Shown here piece after piece: positions 1-8,030 of a DNA stretch of 64,000 bases (the stretch's first letter is position 1; each line of letters begins with the position of its first letter). The DNA comes from Billgrantia aerodenitrificans (GTDB taxonomy: Bacteria > Pseudomonadota > Gammaproteobacteria > Pseudomonadales > Halomonadaceae). The notes below the pieces were generated by a model, which saw only the letters and a program-made list of their open reading frames with translations, made no database searches and had not been told where the DNA came from. A program made the translations under genes and the position numbers. The stretch covers positions 310,001-374,000 of the forward strand of contig NZ_JABFTV010000005.1 of NCBI RefSeq assembly GCF_021404405.1. The letters run 5' to 3'.

Positions 1-313
1 TGAAATTCACTTCGGACGTCTGCCCAGGGTGCAACCGCACCTGCCGGGTCTCGACATCCAGTCTCCAGGGCAGGCCGGAACCGTTACGCGTGATGAACTG
101 CACCGTGACCAGGCGCGACTCGTCCACATCGTCGTGAACCAGCGCCTGAGCCGTGGTATCGACCTTGCCGTTGATACCGGTTACCCGACAGAACACGTCG
201 TACAGGGGCACCAGGGCGAAGGCGAAGGCGAACATGCCGATCAGTGCCGCCACGCTGCGCCAGATCGTCCGCCGCACCCCCGCCTGCCTGGCCTCCATAT
301 CGTGCTGAGTCAT
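1..313 (-). CDS. ctaG: Cytochrome c oxidase assembly protein CtaG/Cox11, 3' end cut by window
   Basis: Cox11/CtaG delivers copper to the CuB centre of cytochrome oxidase subunit I from the outer face of the inner membrane. About 104 N-terminal residues are visible: a short basic cytoplasmic start, one membrane segment (about residues 16-36, ending LVPLYDVFC), then the conserved VFCRVTGINGK region typical of the family and the start of the periplasmic beta domain (VQFITRNGSGLPW). The ATG at 313 follows a GGAGGAG ribosome site. It lies 50 bases downstream of ctaD in the same direction, the usual coxB-ctaD-ctaG order. The copper-binding Cys pair expected later in the protein lies outside the window. 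Confidence 0.95.
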   Translation of the reverse strand, partial: MTQHDMEARQAGVRRTIWRSVAALIGMFAFAFALVPLYDVFCRVTGINGKVDTTAQALVHDDVDESRLVTVQFITRNGSGLPWRLDVETRQVRLHPGQTSEVNF

Positions 314-363
314 GCTTCACTCCTCCTTTCGATGGCCGGCCACGCCGTGGCCGGCAATGCGAA

Positions 364-2001
364 TCAGTGAGCCGGACGCTGGAAGGTCGGCGGCGTCTCG
401 AAGGTATGCAGCGGTGCAGGACTCGGTACGCTCCACTCGAGGTCGTCGGCGTATTCGCCCCAGGCCGCCGCCGGCGCCTTCTTGCCGCCACGCACGCACA
501 TGACGATCACGGCGACGAACAGCAGCTGGGAGAAGCCGAACATGAAGGCACCGATGGAAGACACGAGGTTGAAATCGGCGAACTGCAGCGCATAGTCGGG
601 AATCCGCCGCGGCATGCCGGCCAGCCCCGAGAAGTGCATCGGGAAGAAGGTCAGGTTGACGCTGATCACCGAGAGCCAGAAGTGCCATTGAGAGAGGCGC
701 ACGTTGGGATAGTGGCCGGTCCACTTGGGCAGCCAGAAATAGACGGCGGCCATGATGGAGAAGATGGCACCCGGCACCAGCACGTAGTGGAAGTGCGCCA
801 CCACGAAGTAGGTGTCATGGTACTGGAAGTCGGCCGGTGCAATGGCCAGCATCAGCCCCGAGAAGCCGCCGATGGTGAACAGCACCACGAAGGCCAGGGC
901 AAACAGCATCGGCGGTTCGAAGCTGATGGAGCCGCGGAACAGCGTGGCCACCCAGTTGAACACCTTCACCCCGGTGGGCACGGCGATCAGCATGGTGGCG
1001 TACATGAAGAACAGCTGCCCGGCCAGCGGCATCCCCACCACGAACATGTGGTGCCCCCAGACCAGGAACGACAGTACCGCAATGGCGGCAGTGGCATACA
1101 CCATGGAGGCATAGCCGAACAGGCGCTTGCGGGCAAAGGCCGGAATGATCGCCGACACGATACCGAAGGCCGGCAGGATCATGATGTAGACCTCGGGATG
1201 GCCGAAGAACCAGAACAGGTGCTGGAACAGGACCGGATCGCCGCCGCCCGACGCATCGAAGAAGCTGGTACCGAAGTTGATGTCCATCAGCATCATCGTG
1301 ATCACCCCGGCGAGTACCGGCATCACGGCGATCAGCAGGAAGGAGGTGATCAGCCAGGTCCACACGAACAGCGGCATGTCCATCATGCGCATGCCCGGGG
1401 CACGCATGTTGAGGATGGTGGCGATGATATTGATCGCCCCCAGAATCGAACTGATGCCGGCAATGTGCAGCGAAAGGATGAAGAAGGTGGTGGAGGGCGG
1501 CGCATAGGTCGTGGACAGCGGCGCGTAGAACGTCCAGCCGAAATTCGGCCCACCACCCGGCATGAACAAGGTCGAGAGCAACAGCCCGAATGCCACCGGA
1601 AGCAGCCAGAAACTGAAGTTGTTGAGCCGCGGCAGGGCCATGTCTGGTGCGCCGATCTGCAGCGGAATCATCCAGTTAGCCAGCCCGGTGAAGGCCGGCA
1701 TGACTGCCGCGAAGACCATGATCAGGCCGTGCATGGTAGTCATCTGATTGAAGAATTCCGGATTGACGAATTGCAATCCGGGCTGGAAAAGCTCTAGACG
1801 AACCACCAGAGCGAAGATGCCACCGATGAAGAACATGATCAGCGAGAAGATCAGGTACATCGACCCGATCTCCTTGTGATTGGTGGTCAGCAGCCAGCGC
1901 ATGATGCCCTTTGGTGGGGCTTCGTGGGCATGTCCATGCCCCGCTTCCGCGGCGGTAGTGCTCTGCTCGAGAGTCGGCTGAGGAGGTACCTTAGGGGCCA
2001 T
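364..2001 (-). CDS. ctaD: Cytochrome c oxidase subunit I
   Basis: Catalytic haem-copper subunit of an aa3/caa3-type terminal oxidase in the inner membrane, reducing O2 to water and pumping protons. It has 545 residues, a normal length, with about 12 membrane segments. Visible ligands are His91 (haem a, MTTMHGLIM), His268 and Tyr272 (CuB and the cross-linked Tyr, GHPEVY), His317-His318 (CuB, WGHHMF), and His403 and His405 (haem a3 and a, VVAHFHYV). The N-terminus has a His/Ala-rich extension of about 30 residues before [13 protein letters not shown]. It sits between coxB and ctaG on the same strand and is probably cotranscribed with them. Confidence 0.99.
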   Translation of the reverse strand: MAPKVPPQPTLEQSTTAAEAGHGHAHEAPPKGIMRWLLTTNHKEIGSMYLIFSLIMFFIGGIFALVVRLELFQPGLQFVNPEFFNQMTTMHGLIMVFAAVMPAFTGLANWMIPLQIGAPDMALPRLNNFSFWLLPVAFGLLLSTLFMPGGGPNFGWTFYAPLSTTYAPPSTTFFILSLHIAGISSILGAINIIATILNMRAPGMRMMDMPLFVWTWLITSFLLIAVMPVLAGVITMMLMDINFGTSFFDASGGGDPVLFQHLFWFFGHPEVYIMILPAFGIVSAIIPAFARKRLFGYASMVYATAAIAVLSFLVWGHHMFVVGMPLAGQLFFMYATMLIAVPTGVKVFNWVATLFRGSISFEPPMLFALAFVVLFTIGGFSGLMLAIAPADFQYHDTYFVVAHFHYVLVPGAIFSIMAAVYFWLPKWTGHYPNVRLSQWHFWLSVISVNLTFFPMHFSGLAGMPRRIPDYALQFADFNLVSSIGAFMFGFSQLLFVAVIVMCVRGGKKAPAAAWGEYADDLEWSVPSPAPLHTFETPPTFQRPAH

Positions 2002-2084
2002 CGGAATACTCCAATCTCATTGTCTTGTTTTGTCGCAGCTTGTCAGGGGTCCCTCACGCCGCCGTGGCGACGTGAGGGCGACGA

Positions 2085-3200
2085 TCATTGCAGCCGCTCG
2101 GCGATTTCGGCCGGCTGTACCGCATCGCCGGACTCGTTGCCCCAGGCGTTACGGGTATAGGTGATCACCGCTGCCAGCTCGACCGGATTGAGCGTAGTGC
2201 GGAACGACGGCATGGCAGTCCCGGATACGCCATTGATGATGACGTCCTTGTGCCACTCCACGTCCGCAAGCATCCGCTCGTTGCCGGCCAGTGCGGGGAA
2301 CGCCGGCGGCGACCCTTGGCCTTCAGGCTGGTGACAGGAAGCACAGATGCTGCCGTAGACGCCCTCGCCCCGCTCCATCAGCTCATCGAACTCCCACTCG
2401 CGGTCGATGCCCATGGCCTCTTCCGCCGCCATCTCCTGGCGCTCGGCCAGCCAGGCGTCGAACTCGTCCTCTTCCACCGCGCGCACCACGATCGGCATGA
2501 AGGCGTGATCGACCCCGCACAGCTCGGCGCACTGCCCACGATAGATACCCGGCTCGTTGATGCGTACCCAGTTCTCGGTGATGAAGCCCGGCACCGTATC
2601 CTGTTTCACGGCAAAATCGGGAACCCACCAGGCGTGGATGACGTCGTCGGAAGTAAAGAGGAAACGAACCTTGCGATTGATCGGCAGGACCAGCGGCTCG
2701 TCGACCTCGAGCAGGTAGTGCTCACCGCGCTCCTCGTCGCCGCGAATCTGCGCCCTCGGGGTGGCGAGATTGGAGTTGAAGGCGACGTCTTCACCGAGAT
2801 ATTCGTAGCGCCAGCGCCACTGCTGACCGGTGACCATGACGTCCAGCTCGGCCCCGGAAGGATCGTAGATTTTCTGGAGAGTGGCGGTCGCCGGTATGGC
2901 CATGCCGATGAGAATCAGCAGTGGGATGCCCGTCCAGATGATCTCGACCGTCGTATTCTCGTGAAAATTGGCAGACTTTGCGCCTTTGGAATGACGATAG
3001 CGAAACAGGGAGTAGAACATGACCCCGAATACGATCACGCCGATGACCACACAGATCCAGAAGATCGTCATGTGAAGGTTGTAGATTTCTCTACTGAGGT
3101 CAGTGACCCCAACCGGCATGTTCCAGCCGCTAGCCAGAGCCATCTGGCTCGAGCCAACAAGGGTCAAGCCCCCTGCCAGCCAGACGAGCAGAGTGCGCAT
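2085..3200 (-). CDS. coxB: Cytochrome c oxidase subunit II with fused cytochrome c domain
   Basis: Electron-entry subunit of the oxidase. From the ATG at 3200 (GGGAGG 7 bases upstream) the product has 371 residues: a signal peptide ending near ALAS (residues 21-24), two membrane segments (about 44-64 and 88-105), and a cupredoxin domain with the CuA ligands His189, Cys224, Cys228, His232 and Met235 (QCAELCGVDHAFM). A C-terminal cytochrome c domain has CASCH at 286-290 and a probable haem Met at 330 (GTAMPSF). The fused haem domain makes this a caa3-type enzyme. An upstream in-frame ATG at 3314 would add 38 residues before the signal peptide and is unlikely. Confidence 0.97.
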   Translation of the reverse strand: MRTLLVWLAGGLTLVGSSQMALASGWNMPVGVTDLSREIYNLHMTIFWICVVIGVIVFGVMFYSLFRYRHSKGAKSANFHENTTVEIIWTGIPLLILIGMAIPATATLQKIYDPSGAELDVMVTGQQWRWRYEYLGEDVAFNSNLATPRAQIRGDEERGEHYLLEVDEPLVLPINRKVRFLFTSDDVIHAWWVPDFAVKQDTVPGFITENWVRINEPGIYRGQCAELCGVDHAFMPIVVRAVEEDEFDAWLAERQEMAAEEAMGIDREWEFDELMERGEGVYGSICASCHQPEGQGSPPAFPALAGNERMLADVEWHKDVIINGVSGTAMPSFRTTLNPVELAAVITYTRNAWGNESGDAVQPAEIAERLQ

Positions 3201-3384
3201 CGACGCCTCCCGAGTTTGTAGTTGTGTCGATAACGGCGCCCCACGAGTCAGGGTACGGGGGTTCTCATCCCAGAGAACATTAGCCGCTTCTTCTAGCCGA
3301 GTATATGGAGACAAGTTTAGAAAGTCACTCGCCTAACCTTCACCTTATGGCTAACGCAGCAGTCAACGCTGGGCCCTGCTACGC

Positions 3385-3558
3385 TCAGCGCGCAACCCAG
3401 ATCGCCACCAGGGCCAGCACACCCACCAGCAGCAGTCCCATGACGATTCCAGTCACGATGAAGGCCATTGGACTGCCACGCTCGAAATCCTCACGCCGCT
3501 GCCTATCGCGCTGAACGCCGAAGAACGCTGCCAGCACCGATTTTATGACACTCCACAT
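3385..3558 (-). CDS. DUF2970 family small membrane protein
   Basis: A 57-residue protein beginning MWSVIKSVLAAFFGVQ and containing one membrane segment (about residues 31-54) that ends in VAIWVAR. The N-terminal amphipathic stretch (VLAAFFGVQ followed by a charged RREDFERGSP turn) is the hallmark of DUF2970, a family commonly found beside cytochrome oxidase genes in gamma- and betaproteobacteria. The ATG at 3558 follows an AGGGGGAAGG ribosome site. It lies 184 bases upstream of coxB on the same strand. Its function is unknown; the location suggests a link to oxidase biogenesis, which is inference. Confidence 0.8.
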   Translation of the reverse strand: MWSVIKSVLAAFFGVQRDRQRREDFERGSPMAFIVTGIVMGLLLVGVLALVAIWVAR

Positions 3559-3800
3559 CGCCTTCCCCCTCTATAGACCGGCAGGATAGACCGGCTGGCT
3601 TCAGAGCATGACACAACCACCCCATTGCCGGTAAGCCACTGGCTTGCAAGCCCGTATCGGAGTGCCGAGTTCGATATCACGAAATCGCATACCGCAATGC
3701 AGCAAAAAAAGCATGGGAGAGCCACCTTTGCTGGACTACACTCGAATGCAAGCGTTCTACCCTGTCCCAATCGCCCATTCGACATATCACGGAGATCGCC

Positions 3801-4160
3801 ATGGCCAGCCCCACCCCCGGTCGCCCCGCGCCCAACCCCGCCCTCGATGCCTCCCTGCCACTGATGGAATGGTGGTCGCAGCAATGGATCCAGGGAGTTA
3901 CCCCGATGACGCGCCTTCAACTGGCATGGATGGAAAGCGTATCTGACATGATGCTTCAAGAAGCGAAATTCCTCGCCGCGCTTTCCGAAGCAGGACAACA
4001 GCTCGGACACTGCTATGACACCCACGGCGCCGACCCCGAAAAGATGAAGGCATGCTATGAGGAAATAGCGCGCGAGGTTGCCGACCAGCATATGCGGCGC
4101 CTCAAGCAAGTCGCCGCCATGCCCCAGGAATTCCGGCGCAGGATCTGGGAAGAGATCTGA
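3801..4160 (+). CDS. Hypothetical 119-residue protein
   Basis: The family was not recognised. The product has a Pro-rich N-terminus (residues 1-15) followed by predicted helical sequence rich in Met, Gln, Ala and charged residues, with no signal peptide or membrane segment. There are two Trp clusters (MEWWSQQW) and an acidic end (RRIWEEI). Length and helical character loosely resemble phasin-like proteins, but no diagnostic motif supports that. ATG 3801 follows a GGAG ribosome site in ACGGAGATCGCC. It is convergent with the BCCT gene, whose stop lies 5 bases after this one, so the two genes share a very short 3' junction. Confidence 0.75.
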   Translation: MASPTPGRPAPNPALDASLPLMEWWSQQWIQGVTPMTRLQLAWMESVSDMMLQEAKFLAALSEAGQQLGHCYDTHGADPEKMKACYEEIAREVADQHMRRLKQVAAMPQEFRRRIWEEI

Positions 4161-4165
4161 TTGGC

Positions 4166-5794
4166 TCAATGCAGCTTGTGAGTCTCATCGTCGGAGACGG
4201 GGCTCGGCTGTGTCCCGGCATCCTCGAGATCGGCCCACGGCTCCCGCGGCGCTTCCACGCGCTCGCCGGTACGTGCTGCATAACGCTCACGGTGCAGTGC
4301 CTTGAGCAGCCCGGCGACCATCAGCATGACCACTACCGAGAATGGCAGTGCCGCCATGATCACGGCGGCCTGTAGCGTTTCCAGTCCACCTGCCATCAGC
4401 AATACCGCCGTCAACAGCCCCAGCAGGCCACCCCATAGCAGCCTGTGAGCAGTGGGCGGCTCGGGGTCGCCACCCGCCAGAATCGTATTGATGACCAACG
4501 TGCCCGCATTGGCCGAGGTGATCAGATACGTCGCTATCAACAGCACCAGCATAGCGGAGAAGCCCCGCCCCAGCAGCCCGAGTTCCATGGCCTCGATGGT
4601 GGCAAAGACTGCCGTGGCAATATTGGAGTCGACGGCTGCCACGATGCCGCCGTTGCCGAACAGCTCATGATACAGCGCCGTCCCGCCGAAAAGCCCAATC
4701 CATACGATGGTGATCACGGTGGGCACCAACAACACGCCCATGACGAATTCGCGAAAGGTTCGACCACGCGATACACGGGCGATGAACATTCCCACGAACG
4801 GCGACCAGGCCAGCCACCAGCCCCAGAAAAATACCGTCCATTCCGACTGCCAAGCATCGCCTCGGGTGGCATTGGTATGGAACGTCATACCCATCAGGTT
4901 CTGGATATAGTCCCCGGCCGATTCGATGGTGATCGCCACCAGATACTGGGTGGGGCCGAACAGCAGCAGAAAGAGGACGGCAGCGATGCTCAGCCAGAAG
5001 TTGGCCTCGGAGAGCAAACGTACGCCACGCTTCACTCCGGAGACGACCGAAAGGGTGGCAATGGTCATGATCACGGCAGTAACAACCAGCTGCAGCAGCA
5101 GCGACGACTGCAGGCCGAAAACTGCCTCGAGCCCGGCATTCATCTGCTGTACGCCGAGCCCTAGCGTCGTGGCGATACCAAACACGGTACCGAAAACGGC
5201 CAGCACATCCACGACATCTCCCAGGACACCTTCGGTACGCCTGCCCAGCAGCGGAGTCAGAGCGGAGCGAATCGTCAGCGGCAGGTTCCAGCGGTAGGAA
5301 AAGTAAGCCAGCACCAGCGCCACGAAGGAGAAGATCGCCCAACCGTTCAACCCCCAGTGAAAATAGGTCAGACGCATGGCAACCCGGGCGGCATCAGGGC
5401 TCATGCCCTGCTCGATGAAAGGATTGTCCTGGAACTGCAGGATCGGCTGGGCCACCGACCAGAACAGAATGCCCACCCCGGTACCGGCCGCGAACAACAT
5501 CGCCACCCAAGAGAAAAAGCTGAACTCGGGCTGCTCGAAATCACCGCCCAGACGCACGTTCTTGTATCGGCCCATGCCCAGCCACACCATGAACAAGAGT
5601 AGGAAGGCGACCAGAAGAACGTAGTACCACTCCAGGAAGGGATCGAGCACGCCTCGAGCCAATGCCAGCCCTTGGCCTAGACGCTCGGTATAGAAGGTTC
5701 CATAGAAAAGGGAAACCGTCACCACCACGAAAGTCACCAGGGTGACCCTCGGGTTCATGCCCTTGAGTAGTCCACGCTGCGCCTGCCGTTGCAT
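4166..5794 (-). CDS. BCCT family transporter (betaine/choline/carnitine type)
   Basis: Inner-membrane secondary transporter, probably importing a quaternary-ammonium osmolyte such as betaine or choline. It has about 542 residues and 12 membrane segments. Family marks include the glycine-rich segment in FAAGTGVGILFWSVAQP and the signature WGWWLAWSPFVGMFIAR (segment 8 region, the Trp-rich substrate box). The first residue is the ATG at 5794, preceded by AGGGGAGGGGA; an in-frame ATG at 5833 lacks such a site. The C-terminus is short and charged, shorter than the regulatory tail of BetT/BetP-like members. Substrate specificity cannot be fixed from sequence. Such carriers fit a halophilic lifestyle. 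Confidence 0.95.
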   Translation of the reverse strand: MQRQAQRGLLKGMNPRVTLVTFVVVTVSLFYGTFYTERLGQGLALARGVLDPFLEWYYVLLVAFLLLFMVWLGMGRYKNVRLGGDFEQPEFSFFSWVAMLFAAGTGVGILFWSVAQPILQFQDNPFIEQGMSPDAARVAMRLTYFHWGLNGWAIFSFVALVLAYFSYRWNLPLTIRSALTPLLGRRTEGVLGDVVDVLAVFGTVFGIATTLGLGVQQMNAGLEAVFGLQSSLLLQLVVTAVIMTIATLSVVSGVKRGVRLLSEANFWLSIAAVLFLLLFGPTQYLVAITIESAGDYIQNLMGMTFHTNATRGDAWQSEWTVFFWGWWLAWSPFVGMFIARVSRGRTFREFVMGVLLVPTVITIVWIGLFGGTALYHELFGNGGIVAAVDSNIATAVFATIEAMELGLLGRGFSAMLVLLIATYLITSANAGTLVINTILAGGDPEPPTAHRLLWGGLLGLLTAVLLMAGGLETLQAAVIMAALPFSVVVMLMVAGLLKALHRERYAARTGERVEAPREPWADLEDAGTQPSPVSDDETHKLH

Positions 5795-6018
5795 CTCCCC
5801 TCCCCTGCCAAGATGCCGTGCCGTCACCATCATAAGGCAGCGAAGCGGTCACATCACGCCAGCGACCGTATTGCCATGAGCCAAGCCGGCCAAAGGCAAG
5901 CATCTGAAAGGAAAGTACAAAAGAGGCTTTTCATTTCCCCCCGAACGCGCTAGTATACGCCTCGTTCTCGGGGGCATGACCACGGTCGAGCCTGCGTCAG
6001 TTTCCGAGAAAAATCAGT

Positions 6019-6095
6019 CGGAGCGTGGCGCAGCTTGGTAGCGCGCTGCAATGGGGTTGCAGAGGTCGCAGGTTCGAATCCTGTCGCTCCGACCA
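6019..6095 (+). tRNA. tRNA-Pro (anticodon GGG)
   Basis: A 77-nt cloverleaf with acceptor CGGAGCG pairing with CGCTCCG and an encoded ACCA end. The D arm is GCGC..TTGGTA..GCGC. The anticodon arm is CTGCA-ATGGGGT-TGCAG, placing GGG at the anticodon. The T arm contains GGTTCGAATCC. The C1 start is typical of bacterial proline tRNAs. A terminator follows directly. Confidence 0.97.
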
Positions 6096-6104
6096 TCTGA
6101 TTCG

Positions 6105-6145
6105 AAAAAACCGCCACTAACGGGTCATGCCGAGTGGCGGTTTTT
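6105..6145 (+). terminator. Rho-independent terminator after tRNA-Pro
   Basis: Inverted repeat ACCGCCACT / AGTGGCGGT with a 14-base loop, an A-run before and a T-run after, 10 bases past the tRNA end. Confidence 0.9.
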
Positions 6146-6263
6146 CGTCGCTGGTAAAATTCTCGCAAAACTCTCGTAAAGCACCTCTCCTAAAGTACCT
6201 CCTCGCAATGCAGTCCTCACCTGGCTAGAGTGCAAGGGAATCCCCCGGACCAAAGGAAGGTCG

Positions 6264-6767
6264 ATGCTACGTTCTTGTACCCTCTTTTCGTTTGCACTGT
6301 TGAGCCTGGTGGCTCATGCCGATACCGCCTCGGCGGAATGCGAGCTCAGCGCCGATCAACGCGAGATGCTCGAGCGGGTCAACGATGCACGCAGCGAAGG
6401 CCGTCAATGCGGCGATGAGGAGTTCTCTGCCGCAGATCCGCTAGAGTGGAACTGCCACCTGGCCGAGGCCGCACTCGACCACTCGCGAAACATGGCTGAA
6501 GAGGAATTCTTTGACCACACCGGCCCCGACGATCGAGGCGTCACCGCTCGGGTGAGCGATACAGGCTATGTGTGGCAGGCTGTGGGCGAAAACATTGCCG
6601 CCGGTCAGGCAGAGGTCGAGCGTGTCATGCAAGGATGGCTGGAAAGCCCCGGGCACTGTGCGAACATCATGAGTGGCGACTTCAGCGAAATGGGGGCGGC
6701 TTCCCATGCAGCGGAAGGTTCCCGCTATTCGCCCTTCTGGACACAGGTGTTTGCCCATCCGAGATGA
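6264..6767 (+). CDS. CAP domain secreted protein (SCP/PR-1 family)
   Basis: A 167-residue exported protein. The signal peptide ends near TASA (residues 21-24), followed by one CAP domain with the family elements: MLERVNDARSEG helix, LAEAALDHSRNMAEEEFFDH (cavity His), GENIAAG (cavity Glu) and MQGWLESPGHCANIMS (second His). Several Cys (ECEL, QCG, NCH, HCAN) suggest disulphides in the periplasm or outside the cell. ATG 6264 follows GGAAGG. The molecular role of bacterial CAP proteins is unsettled. It stands alone after tRNA-Pro and reads in the opposite direction to the following locus. Confidence 0.93.
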   Translation: MLRSCTLFSFALLSLVAHADTASAECELSADQREMLERVNDARSEGRQCGDEEFSAADPLEWNCHLAEAALDHSRNMAEEEFFDHTGPDDRGVTARVSDTGYVWQAVGENIAAGQAEVERVMQGWLESPGHCANIMSGDFSEMGAASHAAEGSRYSPFWTQVFAHPR

Positions 6768-6909
6768 TGGCATCCCGCCTATGGAGGAAGAATAAGGAAG
6801 TGAAAAGATAAGGAAGCAAAAAGAGAATAGAGGCTAGAACAGTACAGTTACGGGAGTTGAATGTCGTCGGGACCCTCCCTGGCCCTTGGGTGCAACGGGT
6901 AACGCTGGT

Positions 6910-7023
6910 TCAGTGAATGTACGCGACGAGAGCATCGTTCGCCGCTTGCTGGGCCAAGGCATGGGAAACCCAGTGGTTCAGGACTTCGCACACATCGGCT
7001 TCCACACGCTGCTGTGTTGGCAT
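6910..7023 (-). CDS. Possible 37-residue small protein
   Basis: A short reading frame starting MPTQQRVEADVCEVLNHW and ending AYIH. It is supported mainly by a well-placed AAGGAG ribosome site, 6 bases before the ATG at 7023. The sequence is Ala/Gln-rich and probably helical, without a signal or membrane segment. No family was recognised. It lies about 200 bases downstream of the last gene of the giant-protein locus on the same strand, so it could be a tail gene or stand alone. The flanks (6768-6909 and 7024-7221) show no other convincing gene. Confidence 0.4.
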   Translation of the reverse strand: MPTQQRVEADVCEVLNHWVSHALAQQAANDALVAYIH

Positions 7024-7221
7024 GAGGTTTCTCCTTTGTGACAACGAGAAACATCATGCCGCAGGTTTGTCGACATTTCATCAGGCTTACGAAACTTTGC
7101 CCTCAAGATGCAGCATTCAATCTGAGGCTGCCATAAAACGCGCGTTTGCATTCGAATGGTGAGTGGAAATGGCTTCCATGAACTTTTTGGCGCGTAAAAC
7201 CGCCGCAGCCTGGAGCAGAGC

Positions 7222-7980
7222 TCAATCGAGAGCCCCAAGTCGGCAGTTGATGCCTGCCGGTATCACCCCTTGCGGGTTCTCCAGCATCAAACCAATGGCA
7301 AAGGTCCCGCTCGAGGCATCGATCACGCTATCCACCCGCTGCACACGAGCCGACGCCGTTTCCTCTACTGGCGCAAGCAGCTCTATCTCCAGGTTGTCTC
7401 CCACGGCTATCGCGCCGAAAGCAGTCAATGGCAAGACCGCCTCGATGCGCAGTGGGTCGAGCTGAACCAGCTCGAGCACCGGCGTGGCGTCGATGTACTC
7501 CCCCTCCTCGGCCACACGCTGCGTGATCAAGCCCGCGAACGGGGCCCGATGCGTCATCTGCTCCAGCCGGGCGTTGGCCAGGTTGACCTGCATGCGGGCA
7601 AGGCGCATTTCCGTGTCGATCTCGTCGCGCTCGCTGTCGCTGAGCATACCGCGCTCGATCATGCGCTGGTTGCGCTGTACCCGCCGTTCGGCATAGTCGG
7701 CACGGGCACGCTCCAGCGCCACGCTGGCCAGCTCTACGTCACGCTTTAGCGTGAATAGCGTGTCCCCCGCAGCAACCCGATCGCCCGGCTCGACCTGGAT
7801 GGTTTCGATCACACCCGGTACCTGGCTCGACAGAAACGCCTGCCTGCCCGGCTCGACCAGACAGCTAAGCTCGCCGAACCAGGAGTCGCCAAGCTCCTGT
7901 CCCTGCGCCTGAAGAGCGACGCTCCCCATGCCCGCCAGGCACAGCGGTAGCGTGATGCTGCGAAGAAAGCGCTGACTCAT
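7222..7980 (-). CDS. Periplasmic HlyD/RND-type adaptor protein
   Basis: Membrane-fusion (adaptor) protein of about 252 residues. It has a cleavable signal peptide (about residues 1-25, ending LQAQ) rather than a retained membrane anchor. A lipoyl half (VIETIQVEPGDRVAAGDTLFTLK) leads into a helical hairpin (about 75-130, rich in Arg and Glu), the second lipoyl half (THRAPFAGLITQRVAEEGEYI) and a beta barrel (LDPLRIEAVLPL). The first ATG with a fitting product is at 7980; an in-frame start at 8034 would put 18 residues before the signal. It is the last gene of the locus, 50 bases after the SecA-like gene. It could bridge the inner-membrane HlyD fusions and the TolC protein, which is inference. 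Confidence 0.88.
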   Translation of the reverse strand: MSQRFLRSITLPLCLAGMGSVALQAQGQELGDSWFGELSCLVEPGRQAFLSSQVPGVIETIQVEPGDRVAAGDTLFTLKRDVELASVALERARADYAERRVQRNQRMIERGMLSDSERDEIDTEMRLARMQVNLANARLEQMTHRAPFAGLITQRVAEEGEYIDATPVLELVQLDPLRIEAVLPLTAFGAIAVGDNLEIELLAPVEETASARVQRVDSVIDASSGTFAIGLMLENPQGVIPAGINCRLGALD

Positions 7981-8030
7981 AGGTTCCCCACTCCACCGTC
8001 CGCTGACGGCTATTCGGTTGTCGGTCACAA

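Noticed and set aside
244..1797. Plus-strand frame of 517 codons rich in His, Glu and Arg
   Set aside because: Antisense to ctaD, which has all catalytic ligands; composition is abnormal.
5950..6168. Minus-strand frame containing [27 protein letters not shown]
   Set aside because: It is the antisense translation of tRNA-Pro, a well-known false protein found beside many tRNA genes.
7120..7160. AAACGCGCGTTT palindrome downstream of the HlyD gene as a terminator
   Set aside because: No loop of usable size and no T-run; too short to support a call.
6978..7238. Minus-strand 86-codon frame starting MGLSIELCSRL
   Set aside because: Overlaps the end of the HlyD gene, has no ribosome site and an unnatural composition; the shorter 6910-7023 frame is better supported.
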